From Halomonas sp. 707D7 (lineage in GTDB: Bacteria > Pseudomonadota > Gammaproteobacteria > Pseudomonadales > Halomonadaceae): a stretch of DNA of 45,035 bases. The notes beneath the pieces were generated by a model that made no database searches, had not been told where the DNA came from, and saw only the letters and a program-made list of their open reading frames with translations. The DNA is taken from NCBI RefSeq assembly GCF_024158715.1, contig NZ_JAMZBC010000008.1, positions 1 to 45,035 of the forward strand, given 5' to 3'. A program made the position numbers and the translations under genes. Within the stretch, counting starts at the first letter, position 1. Each line of letters starts with the position of its first letter. Shown here piece after piece: positions 10,077-18,383 of the stretch.

Positions 10077-11930
10077 ATGCTCAACCGTTACCCCCTGTGG
10101 AAGTATCTTCTGATACTGGTCGTATTGCTGTTCGGCCTTATCTACTCGCTTCCCAACCTATTTCCCGCCGACCCCGCCATCCAGGTAAGCAGCGCCCAGG
10201 GCGATGCCCTCGACGAGCGCGAGGTCTCCCGCGTCCAGCAGGCGCTGGCCGACAACGGCATCGAGGTGAAAGGGGCCGATCTCGAGAACGGCCAGTGGCT
10301 GATTCGTCTGGAAGACGACGACGACCAGCTCAATGCGCGCGACATCGCCGCCGAGACGCTGGGGCCCAATGCCACCGTGGCCTTGAACCTGGCCGACGCC
10401 ACTCCGGGCTGGCTGCAGGCGTTCTCCGCCTCGCCGATGACGCTGGGCCTCGACCTTCGCGGCGGCGTGCACTTTCTGCTCGAAGTGGACATGGACGCCG
10501 CCATCACCCAGCGCCTGGAAGTCAACGCCAGCGCCATGCGCGAGCTGCTGCGCGGCGAGCGCATCCGCTATCGCAACACCGAGATCGACGGCCAGATGCT
10601 CTCCATCGATTTCGCCAACAGCGAAGATCGAGACGCCGCGCGCCGCCTGATCAGCCGCGACTTCCCGGACTTCGACTACCAAAGCAGCGGCAGCGGGCGC
10701 AGTGCGTCTCTCGACATGACGTTGAGCGACCAGATCGTCAGCGAGATCCAGAACTACGCGGTCAACCAGAACTTGACCACGCTGCGCAACCGGGTCAACG
10801 AGCTGGGCGTGGCCGAGCCCATGGTACAGCGCCAGGGCCCGAGCCAGATCGTGGTCGAGCTGCCCGGCATCCAGGACACCGTGGCCGCCAAGCGTATCGT
10901 CGGCGCCACCGCGAACCTGGAGTTCCGCCTGGAAGCCCGGGGCGACACGCCGGATCAGGAAACCGAAAGCTTCGCGTTTCGTAACGACACCGGCCGCTCA
11001 GCGGATTTGATGCGCGACGTGATCATCACCGGCGACAGCGTCTCGAGCGCGAGCAACAGCTTCGACGAGAACGGTCGCCCCCAGGTCAACATCAACCTCG
11101 ACGGCACCGGCGGCACGCTGATGAACCGCGCCACGCGCACCAACATCGGGCGCAACATGGCGGTGCTGTTCATCGAGCACAAGAGCGAGGACACGGTGGT
11201 CACCGACCCGGATACCGGCGAAGAGACCATCGTGCGCGAGCCCTATACCGAGCGAGGCCTGATCAGCCTGGCCACCATCCAGAGCGCACTGGGCAACAGT
11301 TTCCGCATTACTGGACTCGACTCGCCCACCGAGGCCGCCGAGCTCGCCCTGCTGCTGCGCTCTGGCTCGCTCGCCGCGCCCATCTACTTCGTGCAGGAGC
11401 GCACCATCGGCCCGAGCCTGGGCGCCGAGAACATCGACCGGGGCCTTTTGTCGGTCCAGCTCGGCCTGCTGCTGGTGGTGCTGTTCATGCTCGCCCGCTA
11501 CAAGGTGTTCGGCGTGTTCGCCACCGTGGCGCTGGGGCTCAACCTGACGCTGCTGGTCGCGGTGATGTCGATACTGGGGGCCACCCTCACGCTGCCCGGC
11601 ATCGCCGGTATCGTGTTGACGCTGGGCATGGCGGTGGACGCCAACGTGCTGATCTTCGAGCGCATACGCGAGGAGCTTAGAAACGGGCTGTCGATCCAGC
11701 AGGCGATCCACGCCGGCTACGAGCGTGCCTTCACCTCGATCGTCGATGCCAACATCACCACGCTGCTGGTCGCGGTGATCCTGTTCTCGATCGGCACCGG
11801 GCCGGTGAAAGGCTTCGCCGTGACGCTCTCGATCGGTATCTTGACGTCGATGTTCACCGCGCTGATGGTGACGCGCGCCATGGTCAACCTGGTCTACGGC
11901 AGCAAACCCGTCAAAAAGCTATGGATCTGA
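10077..11930 (+). CDS. secD: protein translocase subunit SecD
   Basis: 617 residues, the size of E. coli SecD (615). SecD pairs with SecF to pull preproteins across the inner membrane using the proton gradient. It has an N-terminal transmembrane helix (about 8-28), a large periplasmic region containing the conserved MTLGLDLRGGVHFLLEVD (residues 121-138) and DSPTEAAELALLLRSGSLAAP, and a C-terminal five-helix RND-type bundle with GMAVDANVLIFERIREEL. The ATG at 10077 is chosen because the transmembrane helix follows directly. An open frame continues 23 codons upstream through the leader hairpin and is unlikely to be translated. Confidence 0.97.
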   Translation: MLNRYPLWKYLLILVVLLFGLIYSLPNLFPADPAIQVSSAQGDALDEREVSRVQQALADNGIEVKGADLENGQWLIRLEDDDDQLNARDIAAETLGPNATVALNLADATPGWLQAFSASPMTLGLDLRGGVHFLLEVDMDAAITQRLEVNASAMRELLRGERIRYRNTEIDGQMLSIDFANSEDRDAARRLISRDFPDFDYQSSGSGRSASLDMTLSDQIVSEIQNYAVNQNLTTLRNRVNELGVAEPMVQRQGPSQIVVELPGIQDTVAAKRIVGATANLEFRLEARGDTPDQETESFAFRNDTGRSADLMRDVIITGDSVSSASNSFDENGRPQVNINLDGTGGTLMNRATRTNIGRNMAVLFIEHKSEDTVVTDPDTGEETIVREPYTERGLISLATIQSALGNSFRITGLDSPTEAAELALLLRSGSLAAPIYFVQERTIGPSLGAENIDRGLLSVQLGLLLVVLFMLARYKVFGVFATVALGLNLTLLVAVMSILGATLTLPGIAGIVLTLGMAVDANVLIFERIREELRNGLSIQQAIHAGYERAFTSIVDANITTLLVAVILFSIGTGPVKGFAVTLSIGILTSMFTALMVTRAMVNLVYGSKPVKKLWI

Positions 11931-11984
11931 CGCCATGAATACTCTTCAGATGCCTACGCTTCGCCCCGACTTCAAGAGGTGGTC

Positions 11985-12911
11985 ATGAAACCCCTATCGC
12001 AATTGCAAATCGACTTCATGGGCCAGCGGAAGTTAGCGTTCGTCGTTTCCGCCCTCATGCTGGTCGTGTCGATCATCGCCATGGCCATGTTCTCGCTGAA
12101 CCTGGGGCTCGACTTCACCGGCGGCACGCTGATCGAGGTGCGCTACGACGTCGCGCCGTCGCTCGACACCGTGCGCCAGTTGATGGAGTCCAACGGCTTC
12201 CAGGACGTCTCGGTACAGACCTTCGGCGCCTCGACCGAGGTACTGATTCGCCTGCAGCAGGCCTTCGATCCGGACGTGGGCAGCGACGTGGTCAACCTGC
12301 TGCGCCAGGGCGGCGACGGCGTCAACCTGGTGCGTGCGGAGTTCGTCGGCGCCCAGGTGGGTGATCAGCTTCGCGACCAGAGCGGGCTCGGCCTGATGGT
12401 GGCTCTTGGCGTGGTCATGCTCTACGTGGCCCTGCGCTTTCAATACAAGTTCGCCATCGGGGCGCTGCTGGCGCTGATCCACGACGTCATCATCGTGGTA
12501 GGCGTGTTCGCGCTGTTCCAGCTCGACTTCAACCTGACCGTGCTGGCGGCGATCCTGGCGGTCATCGGCTACTCGCTCAACGATACCATCGTGGTCTACG
12601 ACCGCATCCGCGAATCGATTCGCACCTCGCGCATCGAGAACATGTCGCAGATCTTCAACGAGGCGATCAACGCCACGCTGTCGCGGACGCTGGCCACCTC
12701 CGGCACCACCATGCTGGTACTGGTGGCGCTCTTGATCCTCGGCGGCGACATGATCCAGAATTTCGCCATCGCGCTTTTGATCGGTATCGGCGTGGGTACC
12801 TTCTCGTCGATCTACATCTCCGGGGCGCTTTTGATTCCGCTCAAGCTCTCCCGGGAAGACCTGATCCCGACCAAGAAAGCGACCGACGAAGACGAGGAAG
12901 AGCTGCCCTAG
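11985..12911 (+). CDS. secF: protein translocase subunit SecF
   Basis: 308 residues with six predicted membrane helices. The conserved SecF motifs are present: LGLDFTGGTLIEV after the first helix, and YSLNDTIVVYDRIRES with the membrane-embedded acidic residue. The start ATG at 11985 has AAGAGGT upstream; a GTG two codons earlier overlaps that site. The gene ends the queA-secF operon and is followed by a strong bidirectional terminator. The acidic tail DEDEEELP is typical of a cytoplasmic C-terminus. Confidence 0.97.
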   Translation: MKPLSQLQIDFMGQRKLAFVVSALMLVVSIIAMAMFSLNLGLDFTGGTLIEVRYDVAPSLDTVRQLMESNGFQDVSVQTFGASTEVLIRLQQAFDPDVGSDVVNLLRQGGDGVNLVRAEFVGAQVGDQLRDQSGLGLMVALGVVMLYVALRFQYKFAIGALLALIHDVIIVVGVFALFQLDFNLTVLAAILAVIGYSLNDTIVVYDRIRESIRTSRIENMSQIFNEAINATLSRTLATSGTTMLVLVALLILGGDMIQNFAIALLIGIGVGTFSSIYISGALLIPLKLSREDLIPTKKATDEDEEELP

Positions 12912-12932
12912 GCGCTTTTCGACGTCCACAAG

Positions 12933-12967
12933 AAAACCCCCTGCCGGCGCTGCCGGCAGGGGGTTTT
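12933..12967. terminator. bidirectional rho-independent terminator between secF and suhB
   Basis: A 16-bp perfect stem (AAAACCCCCTGCCGGC and its complement) with a GCT loop. It is followed by T runs on both strands and lies between two convergent genes. Confidence 0.95.
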
Positions 12968-12992
12968 TCGTATCCGCGGGTGGCGGCGGTCT

Positions 12993-13787
12993 TTACACGT
13001 GCGGCGCGAGCTGCTTGAGCAGCGCCTTGTAGAGGCGCGGGCCGGCGGCCATAAGCTGGCCCTCGGGCTGCACGACCGGCTGGCCTTGGAGGGTCCCCAT
13101 CAGCGCGCCGGCTTCCTTCATGAACAGCGTGCCGACCTGCAGGTCCTGCTCCTCGAGGCCGAGCACGAACAGGCTGTCCACGCGGCCGGTGGCGAACTCG
13201 CAGATGTCCATCAAGCCGCTGCCGGTGGCCACCTGGGTATCGCTCTGGGCGGCGATGTGCTGGGTGACGCTGAGGTAGGTGGGCAGATGATCACTGCGAA
13301 GCCAGGCGGCGGGCAGGCTCATCGCCAGGCGAGTGCCGGGAAGTGCGGTGGCCTTGCTGACCCGCATGCGCTTGCCGTTGTGCTGGGCGCCGCTGCCGCG
13401 GCTGGCGATGTACTCGTCGTCGCCGAAGGGGGCGACGATGACCGCGTGCTCCGGGCGGCCCTTGATCAGGCACACCACCGAGATCGCAAAGCCCCGCCCC
13501 GCCACGGTCAGGTTGGAGTAGCCGTGAAAAGGTTCGATCTTCCAGACGATCTCGGCGCCTTCGCCCTCGCCTGCCTTGTGGGCGGTGTAGCGACCGCTCA
13601 CCCCGTGGTGCGGGTAGCCGCGCTCGAGCTGGTGCACGATGGTGGCTTCGGCCTTGCGCCCGGCGTCCTCGAGCAGGCGCTCGAGGTTGGACTCTTCGTG
13701 GGCGTTCTCGATGCGCTCGCGAACGCGCAGAAACTGTTCAGCGGCACTGCGCGCGGCGCGCAGCGTAAACTGGACCATCGGATTCAT
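12993..13787 (-). CDS. suhB: SuhB-like inositol-monophosphatase-family protein with degenerate active site
   Basis: 264 residues, collinear with E. coli SuhB from the start (MNPMVQFTLRAARSAAEQ). The fold-defining stretches GAQHNGKRMR and GRVDSLFVLGLEEQD are retained. The metal site is not: the ITEES segment is VSGRY (E67 and E68 become R66 and Y67), IDPLDGT is IEPFHGY (D84 to E85, D87 to H88, T89 to Y90), and only the late Asp (D215, equivalent to D212) survives. Phosphatase activity is therefore unlikely. E. coli SuhB acts non-catalytically in ribosomal RNA antitermination and 30S maturation with Nus factors, and that role could persist. ATG 13787 has AAGG upstream. It is divergent from trmJ, in the same neighbourhood as in pseudomonads. 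Confidence 0.9.
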   Translation of the reverse strand: MNPMVQFTLRAARSAAEQFLRVRERIENAHEESNLERLLEDAGRKAEATIVHQLERGYPHHGVSGRYTAHKAGEGEGAEIVWKIEPFHGYSNLTVAGRGFAISVVCLIKGRPEHAVIVAPFGDDEYIASRGSGAQHNGKRMRVSKATALPGTRLAMSLPAAWLRSDHLPTYLSVTQHIAAQSDTQVATGSGLMDICEFATGRVDSLFVLGLEEQDLQVGTLFMKEAGALMGTLQGQPVVQPEGQLMAAGPRLYKALLKQLAPHV

Positions 13788-13929
13788 GATCAAACCTTGT
13801 CACGGTGATGTTAAAGAACGGCGCGACGCACGACGGCGACGCTTAGGCGCGCAATTCTAGCAGAGCCCCCTCGGGCTTGCTATCGACTCATGCTAGACTG
13901 CGCCTTTTCGTCACTACCCGAGCCTTGTC

Positions 13930-14629
13930 ATGCTTGAGCGCATCCGTATCGTGCTGATCGGCACCAGTCATCCCGGCAACATCGGCGCCGTCGCCCGCGC
14001 CATGCACAACATGGGGCTTGCCGATCTGTGCCTGGTCGCCCCGCGCTGCGACGTCGTCACCCAGGAGAGCATCTCGCGCGCCTCCGGCGCCGACCACCTG
14101 CTGCATCAGGCGCGCATCGTCGAAACGCTGGAAGAGGCGATCTCGGACGTCACCCTGGCGGTGGGCGCCAGCGCCCGCTCGCGCACCCTGCCCTGGCCGA
14201 TGGTCTCGCCGCGCGAGCTCGGCACCCGGCTTGCCGGCGAGTGCCGGGCGGACAACGCCCGGGTGGCGCTGGTGTTCGGCCGCGAGGACAGCGGACTGAC
14301 CAATGCGGAGCTCCAGCGCTGCCACGCCCACGTGCACATTCCCACCAACGAGGCGTTCAGCTCGCTGAACCTGGCCGTCGAGCCAGGCCGCGCCGATCGA
14401 GGCCGAGGCCGACGACGAACTCGCCACCGCCGAGGAGCTCGAGCGCTACTTCGAGCACCTGGAGCGCACGCTGGTCGCGATCGACTTCCACGACCCCGCC
14501 AAGCCGCGCCAGCTGATGGCCAGGCTCCGGCGCCTGTACCTGCGCGCCCGGGTGGAGAAGATGGAGATGAACATTCTGCGCGGTATTCTCACCGCCACCG
14601 AGAAGGCGTCGAACGACCAGGCGCGCTAA
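13930..14629 (+). pseudogene. trmJ: trmJ, tRNA (Cm32/Um32) methyltransferase, disrupted by an internal deletion/frameshift
   Basis: The first 149 codons encode the SPOUT methyltransferase TrmJ up to the conserved SSLNLA (codons ending at 14376), with TSHPGNIGAVARAMHNMGL and ALVFGREDSGLTN intact. The frame then runs into Arg/Pro-rich nonsense to a stop at 14634. The proper TrmJ C-terminus continues in the +1 frame from about 14384 (QAAPIEAEADDELATAEEL, later LRRLYLRARVEKMEMNILRGIL) to TAA at 14627-14629. About 18 residues expected between these parts, corresponding to AVQVIAYEVRMAWL in E. coli and forming the C-terminal knot and dimer region, are absent. A deletion of roughly 50 bases not divisible by three explains this. 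An assembly error is possible. cysE follows. Confidence 0.85.
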
Positions 14630-14755
14630 AATGAAGGCGTCAGGATGAAGAGCGCTTGAACTCTCGATGCGCTGACCCCACTACGCCACTCCCGCCGCCT
14701 TTCGGCCTTGATCGTCAACCAGGCGCCATGTCGTCGCTGAAACGAAGGACCCTGC

Positions 14756-15616
14756 ATGTTTGAACGCCTGCGTGAAGATATCAATAGCGTGTTCGACCGC
14801 GACCCCGCGGCGCGCAACTTCCTCGAGGTACTGACCAACTACCCGGGGCTGCACGCGCTGCTGCTGCATCGCGGCGCCCACTGGCTGTGGAACAAGAACC
14901 TCAAGTGGCTGGCGCGCAGCATTTCGACCTTCGGGCGCTGGCTGACCGGCATCGAGATCCACCCAGGGGCGACCATCGGCCGGCGCTTTTTCATCGACCA
15001 CGGCATGGGCGTGGTGATCGGCGAGACCGCCATCGTCGGCGACAACGTCACTCTCTACCAGGGCGTGACCCTGGGCGGCACCAGCTGGAACAAGGGCAAG
15101 CGCCACCCGACGCTCGGCGACGGCGTGATCGTCGGCGCCGGCGCCAAGATTCTCGGCCCGTTCACCGTGGGTGCCGGCGCCAAGGTGGGCTCCAATGCCG
15201 TGGTCACCAAGGAGGTGCCTGCCGGCGCCACCGTGGTGGGCATTCCCGGCAAGGTGGTCAAGCGCCCGGAGCCGGACGTGGAGGTACCGCTCGACATCGA
15301 CCCGGCGCGGCGCGAGGCGATCTGCCAGAAGTTCGGCTTCGACGCCTACGGCGTGAGCCAGGACATGCCGGACCCGGTGGCGCGCTCCATGCAGGCGATG
15401 CTCGATCACATGCACGCCGTCGACAACCGTCTGGAGCACATGTGCGAGACGCTCAGAAAGCTCGACGCCGGCTACCGCGAAGGCCAGCTTCCCGAGCTCA
15501 ACAGCGAAGACTTCGCCGGCCTGCTTGACGAGCGCGAGACCGGTTGCCAGAAGGCGCCCCCCGCCGACGCCACCGCCCGGGCAGAGCCTCGCGACACACC
15601 GCCGCCCAAGGAGTGA
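14756..15616 (+). CDS. cysE: serine O-acetyltransferase CysE
   Basis: A 286-residue hexapeptide-repeat acyltransferase that makes O-acetylserine from serine and acetyl-CoA, the first committed step of cysteine synthesis. The left-handed beta-helix motifs are clear: [44 protein letters not shown], and [27 protein letters not shown]. The N-terminal helical domain is shorter than in E. coli CysE, and a long C-terminal extension (about residues 190-286) is present, as in the pseudomonad-type enzyme encoded next to iscR. The start ATG has AAGGA upstream. Its position before iscR-iscS links cysteine supply to cysteine desulfuration. Confidence 0.96.
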   Translation: MFERLREDINSVFDRDPAARNFLEVLTNYPGLHALLLHRGAHWLWNKNLKWLARSISTFGRWLTGIEIHPGATIGRRFFIDHGMGVVIGETAIVGDNVTLYQGVTLGGTSWNKGKRHPTLGDGVIVGAGAKILGPFTVGAGAKVGSNAVVTKEVPAGATVVGIPGKVVKRPEPDVEVPLDIDPARREAICQKFGFDAYGVSQDMPDPVARSMQAMLDHMHAVDNRLEHMCETLRKLDAGYREGQLPELNSEDFAGLLDERETGCQKAPPADATARAEPRDTPPPKE

Positions 15617-15638
15617 GCGAGCAAGCGCCGCGCCGGCA

Positions 15639-15672
15639 ATAGTTGACCAAAGTACTCGGGATTTCCCATAAT
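15639..15672 (+). promoter_or_regulatory. iscR promoter with IscR type 1-like operator
   Basis: TTGACC (15643-15648) and CATAAT (15667-15672) are separated by 18 bases. A 25-base sequence starting ATAGTTGACC and continuing to TACTCGGGATT overlaps the -35 and resembles the IscR type 1 consensus (ATA, GAC, then TCGG-type half-site). This supports autorepression by [2Fe-2S]-IscR as in E. coli. Promoter and site are seen in the sequence; binding is inferred. Confidence 0.75.
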
Positions 15673-15720
15673 GAGTCCACATTTTCGTCAGTGCGCTCAA
15701 GGTTGGCACCGGGATACCCT

Positions 15721-16191
15721 ATGCGTTTGACCACCAAAGGCCGTTACGCGGTGACGGCGATGCTCGATCTGGCCCTTCACGCCGAACACGGCCCGACCTG
15801 CCTGAACGATATCTCCAGACGCCAGGAGATCTCGCTCTCCTACCTGGAGCAGCTCTTCTCGCGGTTGCGTCGGGCGGGCCTTGTGAAGAGCGTGCGCGGC
15901 CCCGGCGGCGGCTACCTGCTGGCCCGACCGCCCGCCGAGATCAGCGTTTCCCAGGTGATCGACGCGGTCGACGAGCGTGTCGATGCCACCCGCTGCCAGG
16001 GCCTGTCAGATTGCCAACAGGGCGATATCTGCCTGACGCACTATCTCTGGTGCGAGCTTTCCGGGCAGATTCGCCAGTTTCTGGACGGCGTGACGCTTTG
16101 CCAGCTGGCCAAGCGCCCGGACGTTCTGCAGACCGCCACCCGACAGCGCCACCGCGTGGATGCGAGCATTCTCGCCTCCTCTTCTCGCTAG
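15721..16191 (+). CDS. iscR: Fe-S cluster-sensing Rrf2-family regulator IscR
   Basis: 156 residues: an Rrf2 winged-helix domain beginning [19 protein letters not shown], the recognition helix [28 protein letters not shown], and the cluster ligands C92, C98, C104 and H107, at exactly the E. coli spacing. Holo-IscR represses the isc operon, and apo-IscR activates other Fe-S genes such as suf. The ATG at 15721 matches the family N-terminus; an in-frame upstream ATG lies inside the promoter and is rejected. iscS follows after 18 bases. Confidence 0.97.
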   Translation: MRLTTKGRYAVTAMLDLALHAEHGPTCLNDISRRQEISLSYLEQLFSRLRRAGLVKSVRGPGGGYLLARPPAEISVSQVIDAVDERVDATRCQGLSDCQQGDICLTHYLWCELSGQIRQFLDGVTLCQLAKRPDVLQTATRQRHRVDASILASSSR

Positions 16192-16209
16192 CCAACACCG
16201 CCGGACACC

Positions 16210-17382
16210 ATGACCACGACCGCTCCTTCGCTTCCCATCTACCTGGATTACGCCGCCACCACGCCGGTGGATGCGCGCGTGGCCGAGGTCATGCAGCGCT
16301 ACCTGACGGTAGACCAGCTGTTCGCCAATCCGGCCTCGCGCAGCCACATGCTGGGCTGGCAGGCGGAACAGGCCGTCGAGCAGGCGCGCCGTCAGGTCGC
16401 GGATGCGATCAACGCCGACCCGCGCGAGATCGTCTGGACCAGCGGCGCGACCGAGGCCGACAACCTCGCCCTGACCGGCTTCATGCGCGCCAACCGCGCG
16501 CGCGGCCTGCATCTGGTGACCTCCACCATCGAGCACAAGGCGGTGGTGGATACCGCCAAGGCGCTCGAGAGCGAAGGTTTCGAGGTCACCTGGCTCACCC
16601 CGGGGCCGGACGGGCGAATCACCCCCGAGCAGCTGCGCGGCGCGCTGCGCGACGATACCGCGCTGGTCTCGCTGATGGCGGTGAACAACGAGCTCGGCAG
16701 CATCAACGACATCGAGGCGCTGGCCCGGGTGGCGCACGAGTTCGGCGCGGCGTTTCATACCGACGCCGCCCAGGCCGTCGGGCGCATCGCGCTCGACGTG
16801 GTGGCCCAGCAGGTCGACCTGATGTCGCTTTCGGCCCACAAGGCCTACGGGCCGAAGGGCGTGGGCGCTTTGTTCGTGAAGCGCCACCCGGACATTCGCG
16901 TGGAAGCGCTGATCCACGGCGGCGGCCACGAGCGCGGCATGCGTTCGGGGACGCTGCCGACCCACCAGATCGCCGGCATGGGCGAGGCCTTCGCGCTGAT
17001 GCAGCGCGAAGGGGGCACCGACCAGGCGGCCATCGAAGGTCTCTACAAGCGCTTCGTCGAGGGCCTCGCCACGCTCGACGGCGCGGTGCTGAACTCTTTC
17101 GCCGATCACGCGGTCCCCAACATCGTCAACGTCGCCTTCAAGGGCGTGGACGGTGAGGCGCTGCTGATGGCGCTGCGCGACCTGGCCATCTCCACCGGCT
17201 CGGCCTGCAACTCGGCAAGCGTCGAACCCTCTTACGTACTGCTCGGCATCGGCGTCGAGCGCGAGCTCGCCCACTCGTCGCTGCGCTTCAGCTTCGGTCG
17301 CTTCACGCGCGATACCGAGATCGATCATGCACTGGCGCTGATACGCCACGCAGTGCAAGGCCTGCGCGCGCCGACGCGCTGA
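16210..17382 (+). CDS. iscS: cysteine desulfurase IscS (short C-terminus)
   Basis: A 390-residue PLP enzyme that takes sulfur from cysteine for Fe-S clusters and thiolated tRNA. Motifs present are YLDYAATTPVD, TSGATEADNLAL, the HTDAAQ Asp, the Schiff-base lysine in SLSAHKAYGPKG (K211) and the persulfide-carrying cysteine in STGSACNSASVEPSYVL (C333). It ends shortly after EIDHALALIRHAVQGLR and lacks the roughly 20-residue tail (SPLWEMYKQG... in E. coli) that contacts the scaffold IscU. This fits with the absence of iscU here. The gene lies between iscR and iscA and probably shares the iscR promoter. Confidence 0.96.
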   Translation: MTTTAPSLPIYLDYAATTPVDARVAEVMQRYLTVDQLFANPASRSHMLGWQAEQAVEQARRQVADAINADPREIVWTSGATEADNLALTGFMRANRARGLHLVTSTIEHKAVVDTAKALESEGFEVTWLTPGPDGRITPEQLRGALRDDTALVSLMAVNNELGSINDIEALARVAHEFGAAFHTDAAQAVGRIALDVVAQQVDLMSLSAHKAYGPKGVGALFVKRHPDIRVEALIHGGGHERGMRSGTLPTHQIAGMGEAFALMQREGGTDQAAIEGLYKRFVEGLATLDGAVLNSFADHAVPNIVNVAFKGVDGEALLMALRDLAISTGSACNSASVEPSYVLLGIGVERELAHSSLRFSFGRFTRDTEIDHALALIRHAVQGLRAPTR

Positions 17383-17408
17383 CGGCGACACTTTCAAGGA
17401 GCATGCCA

Positions 17409-17735
17409 ATGGCAACATTAACCATCACTCAGGACGCCGCGAAGCAGATTCGCCATGTGCTCGACGAGCGTGGCCAGGGGCTTGGCCTGCGCGTTTCCGT
17501 CAAGCCCAGCGGCTGCTCGGGCTACAGCTACGTGCTGGACTTCGCCGACGAGGCGAAACCGGACGAGATTCGCTTCGAGGAGCACGGCGCCTGCGTCTAC
17601 GTCGACGCCGAGGCGCTGGCGATGCTCGATGGCAGCGAGGTCGATTACGTCAGCGAAGGGCTCAACCGTTACTTCCGCTTCAACAACCCCAACGTCAAGG
17701 ACGAGTGCGGCTGCGGCGAGAGCTTCACGGTATAG
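17409..17735 (+). CDS. iscA: A-type Fe-S carrier IscA
   Basis: 108 residues of the HesB/IscA family with the three ligand cysteines C36 (SGCSGYSY), C100 and C102 (DECGCGESF). The NPNVKDECGCGESF ending is that of IscA rather than ErpA or SufA. It receives clusters or iron and passes them to apo-enzymes. Two ATGs lie close together; AAGGAG is seven bases from the second (17409) and one base from the first (17403), so the second is used. It directly follows iscS with a 26-base gap that has no room for iscU. hscB, hscA and fdx are also absent before ndk. Confidence 0.95.
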   Translation: MATLTITQDAAKQIRHVLDERGQGLGLRVSVKPSGCSGYSYVLDFADEAKPDEIRFEEHGACVYVDAEALAMLDGSEVDYVSEGLNRYFRFNNPNVKDECGCGESFTV

Positions 17736-17766
17736 CCCCGCTGTATTCATCCCCGCTGGGAGGCGC

Positions 17767-17772
17767 TATAAT
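17767..17772 (+). promoter_or_regulatory. -10 element of the likely ndk promoter
   Basis: A perfect TATAAT in a GC-rich surround lies in the 151-base gap before ndk. The -35 is poor (TATTCA at 17 bases). The long spacing from iscA and this element suggest that ndk starts a new transcription unit. Confidence 0.5.
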
Positions 17773-17886
17773 CGCGCCCACTTGGCCCTGGCGCTCGCTC
17801 GCCGGCCATTTTAACGACCATTTTCTTTGCGCCGCTTCGTCGCTGAAGCGGCACTTTCCGTTTTAGACCTTCAAGGAGTCCTCACC

Positions 17887-18312
17887 ATGGCGACCGAACG
17901 CACTCTCTCCATCATCAAGCCCGATGCCGTAGCCAAGAACGCGATCGGCGAGATCATCGCCCGCTTCGAGAAGGCAGGCCTTCAGGTCGTGGCCGCCAAG
18001 ATGGTCCATCTCTCCGAAGAGAAAGCCGGCGGCTTCTACGCCGAGCATCAGGCGCGCCCCTTCTTCAAGGATCTGGTCGGCTTCATGACCTCCGGCCCGG
18101 TCGTCGTCCAGGTACTCGAAGGCGAAGGCGCCATCGCCAAGAACCGTGACCTGATGGGCGCGACCAACCCCAAGGAAGCCGCTCCGGGCACCATCCGCGC
18201 CGACTTCGCCGAGACCATCGACGCCAACGCCGTTCACGGCTCCGACTCCTTTGATAGCGCCGAGCGTGAAATCGGCTACTTCTTCGGCAACGACGAGATC
18301 TGCCCGCGCTGA
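17887..18312 (+). CDS. ndk: nucleoside diphosphate kinase
   Basis: 141 residues, the usual length. It transfers the gamma phosphate between nucleoside tri- and diphosphates through a phosphohistidine, H117 in NAVHGSDS. Other family hallmarks are [12 protein letters not shown] at the start, the MTSGPVV segment and [14 protein letters not shown]. The ATG at 17887 has AAGGAG eight bases upstream. It occupies the same place after the isc genes as in pseudomonads, which is what makes the missing iscU-hscBA-fdx stretch evident. Confidence 0.98.
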   Translation: MATERTLSIIKPDAVAKNAIGEIIARFEKAGLQVVAAKMVHLSEEKAGGFYAEHQARPFFKDLVGFMTSGPVVVQVLEGEGAIAKNRDLMGATNPKEAAPGTIRADFAETIDANAVHGSDSFDSAEREIGYFFGNDEICPR

Positions 18313-18346
18313 GAGCGGCGTCTGATACGCGTTGCTGGCCATTTTC

Positions 18347-18364
18347 GCGGGGGTTCGCCCCCGC
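18347..18364 (+). terminator. ndk-rlmN intergenic GC-rich hairpin
   Basis: GCGGGGG/CCCCCGC with a stable TTCG tetraloop, followed by CCTTTCC, lies 34 bases after the ndk stop. The T run is weak, so partial termination or mRNA stabilisation is more likely than a full stop. Confidence 0.45.
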
Positions 18365-18383
18365 CCTTTCCAAGCGCTGAGCC

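Noticed and set aside
17383-17408. Possibility of a hidden small iscU or regulatory gene between iscS and iscA.
   Set aside because: Only 26 bases are available, filled by the iscA ribosome binding site.
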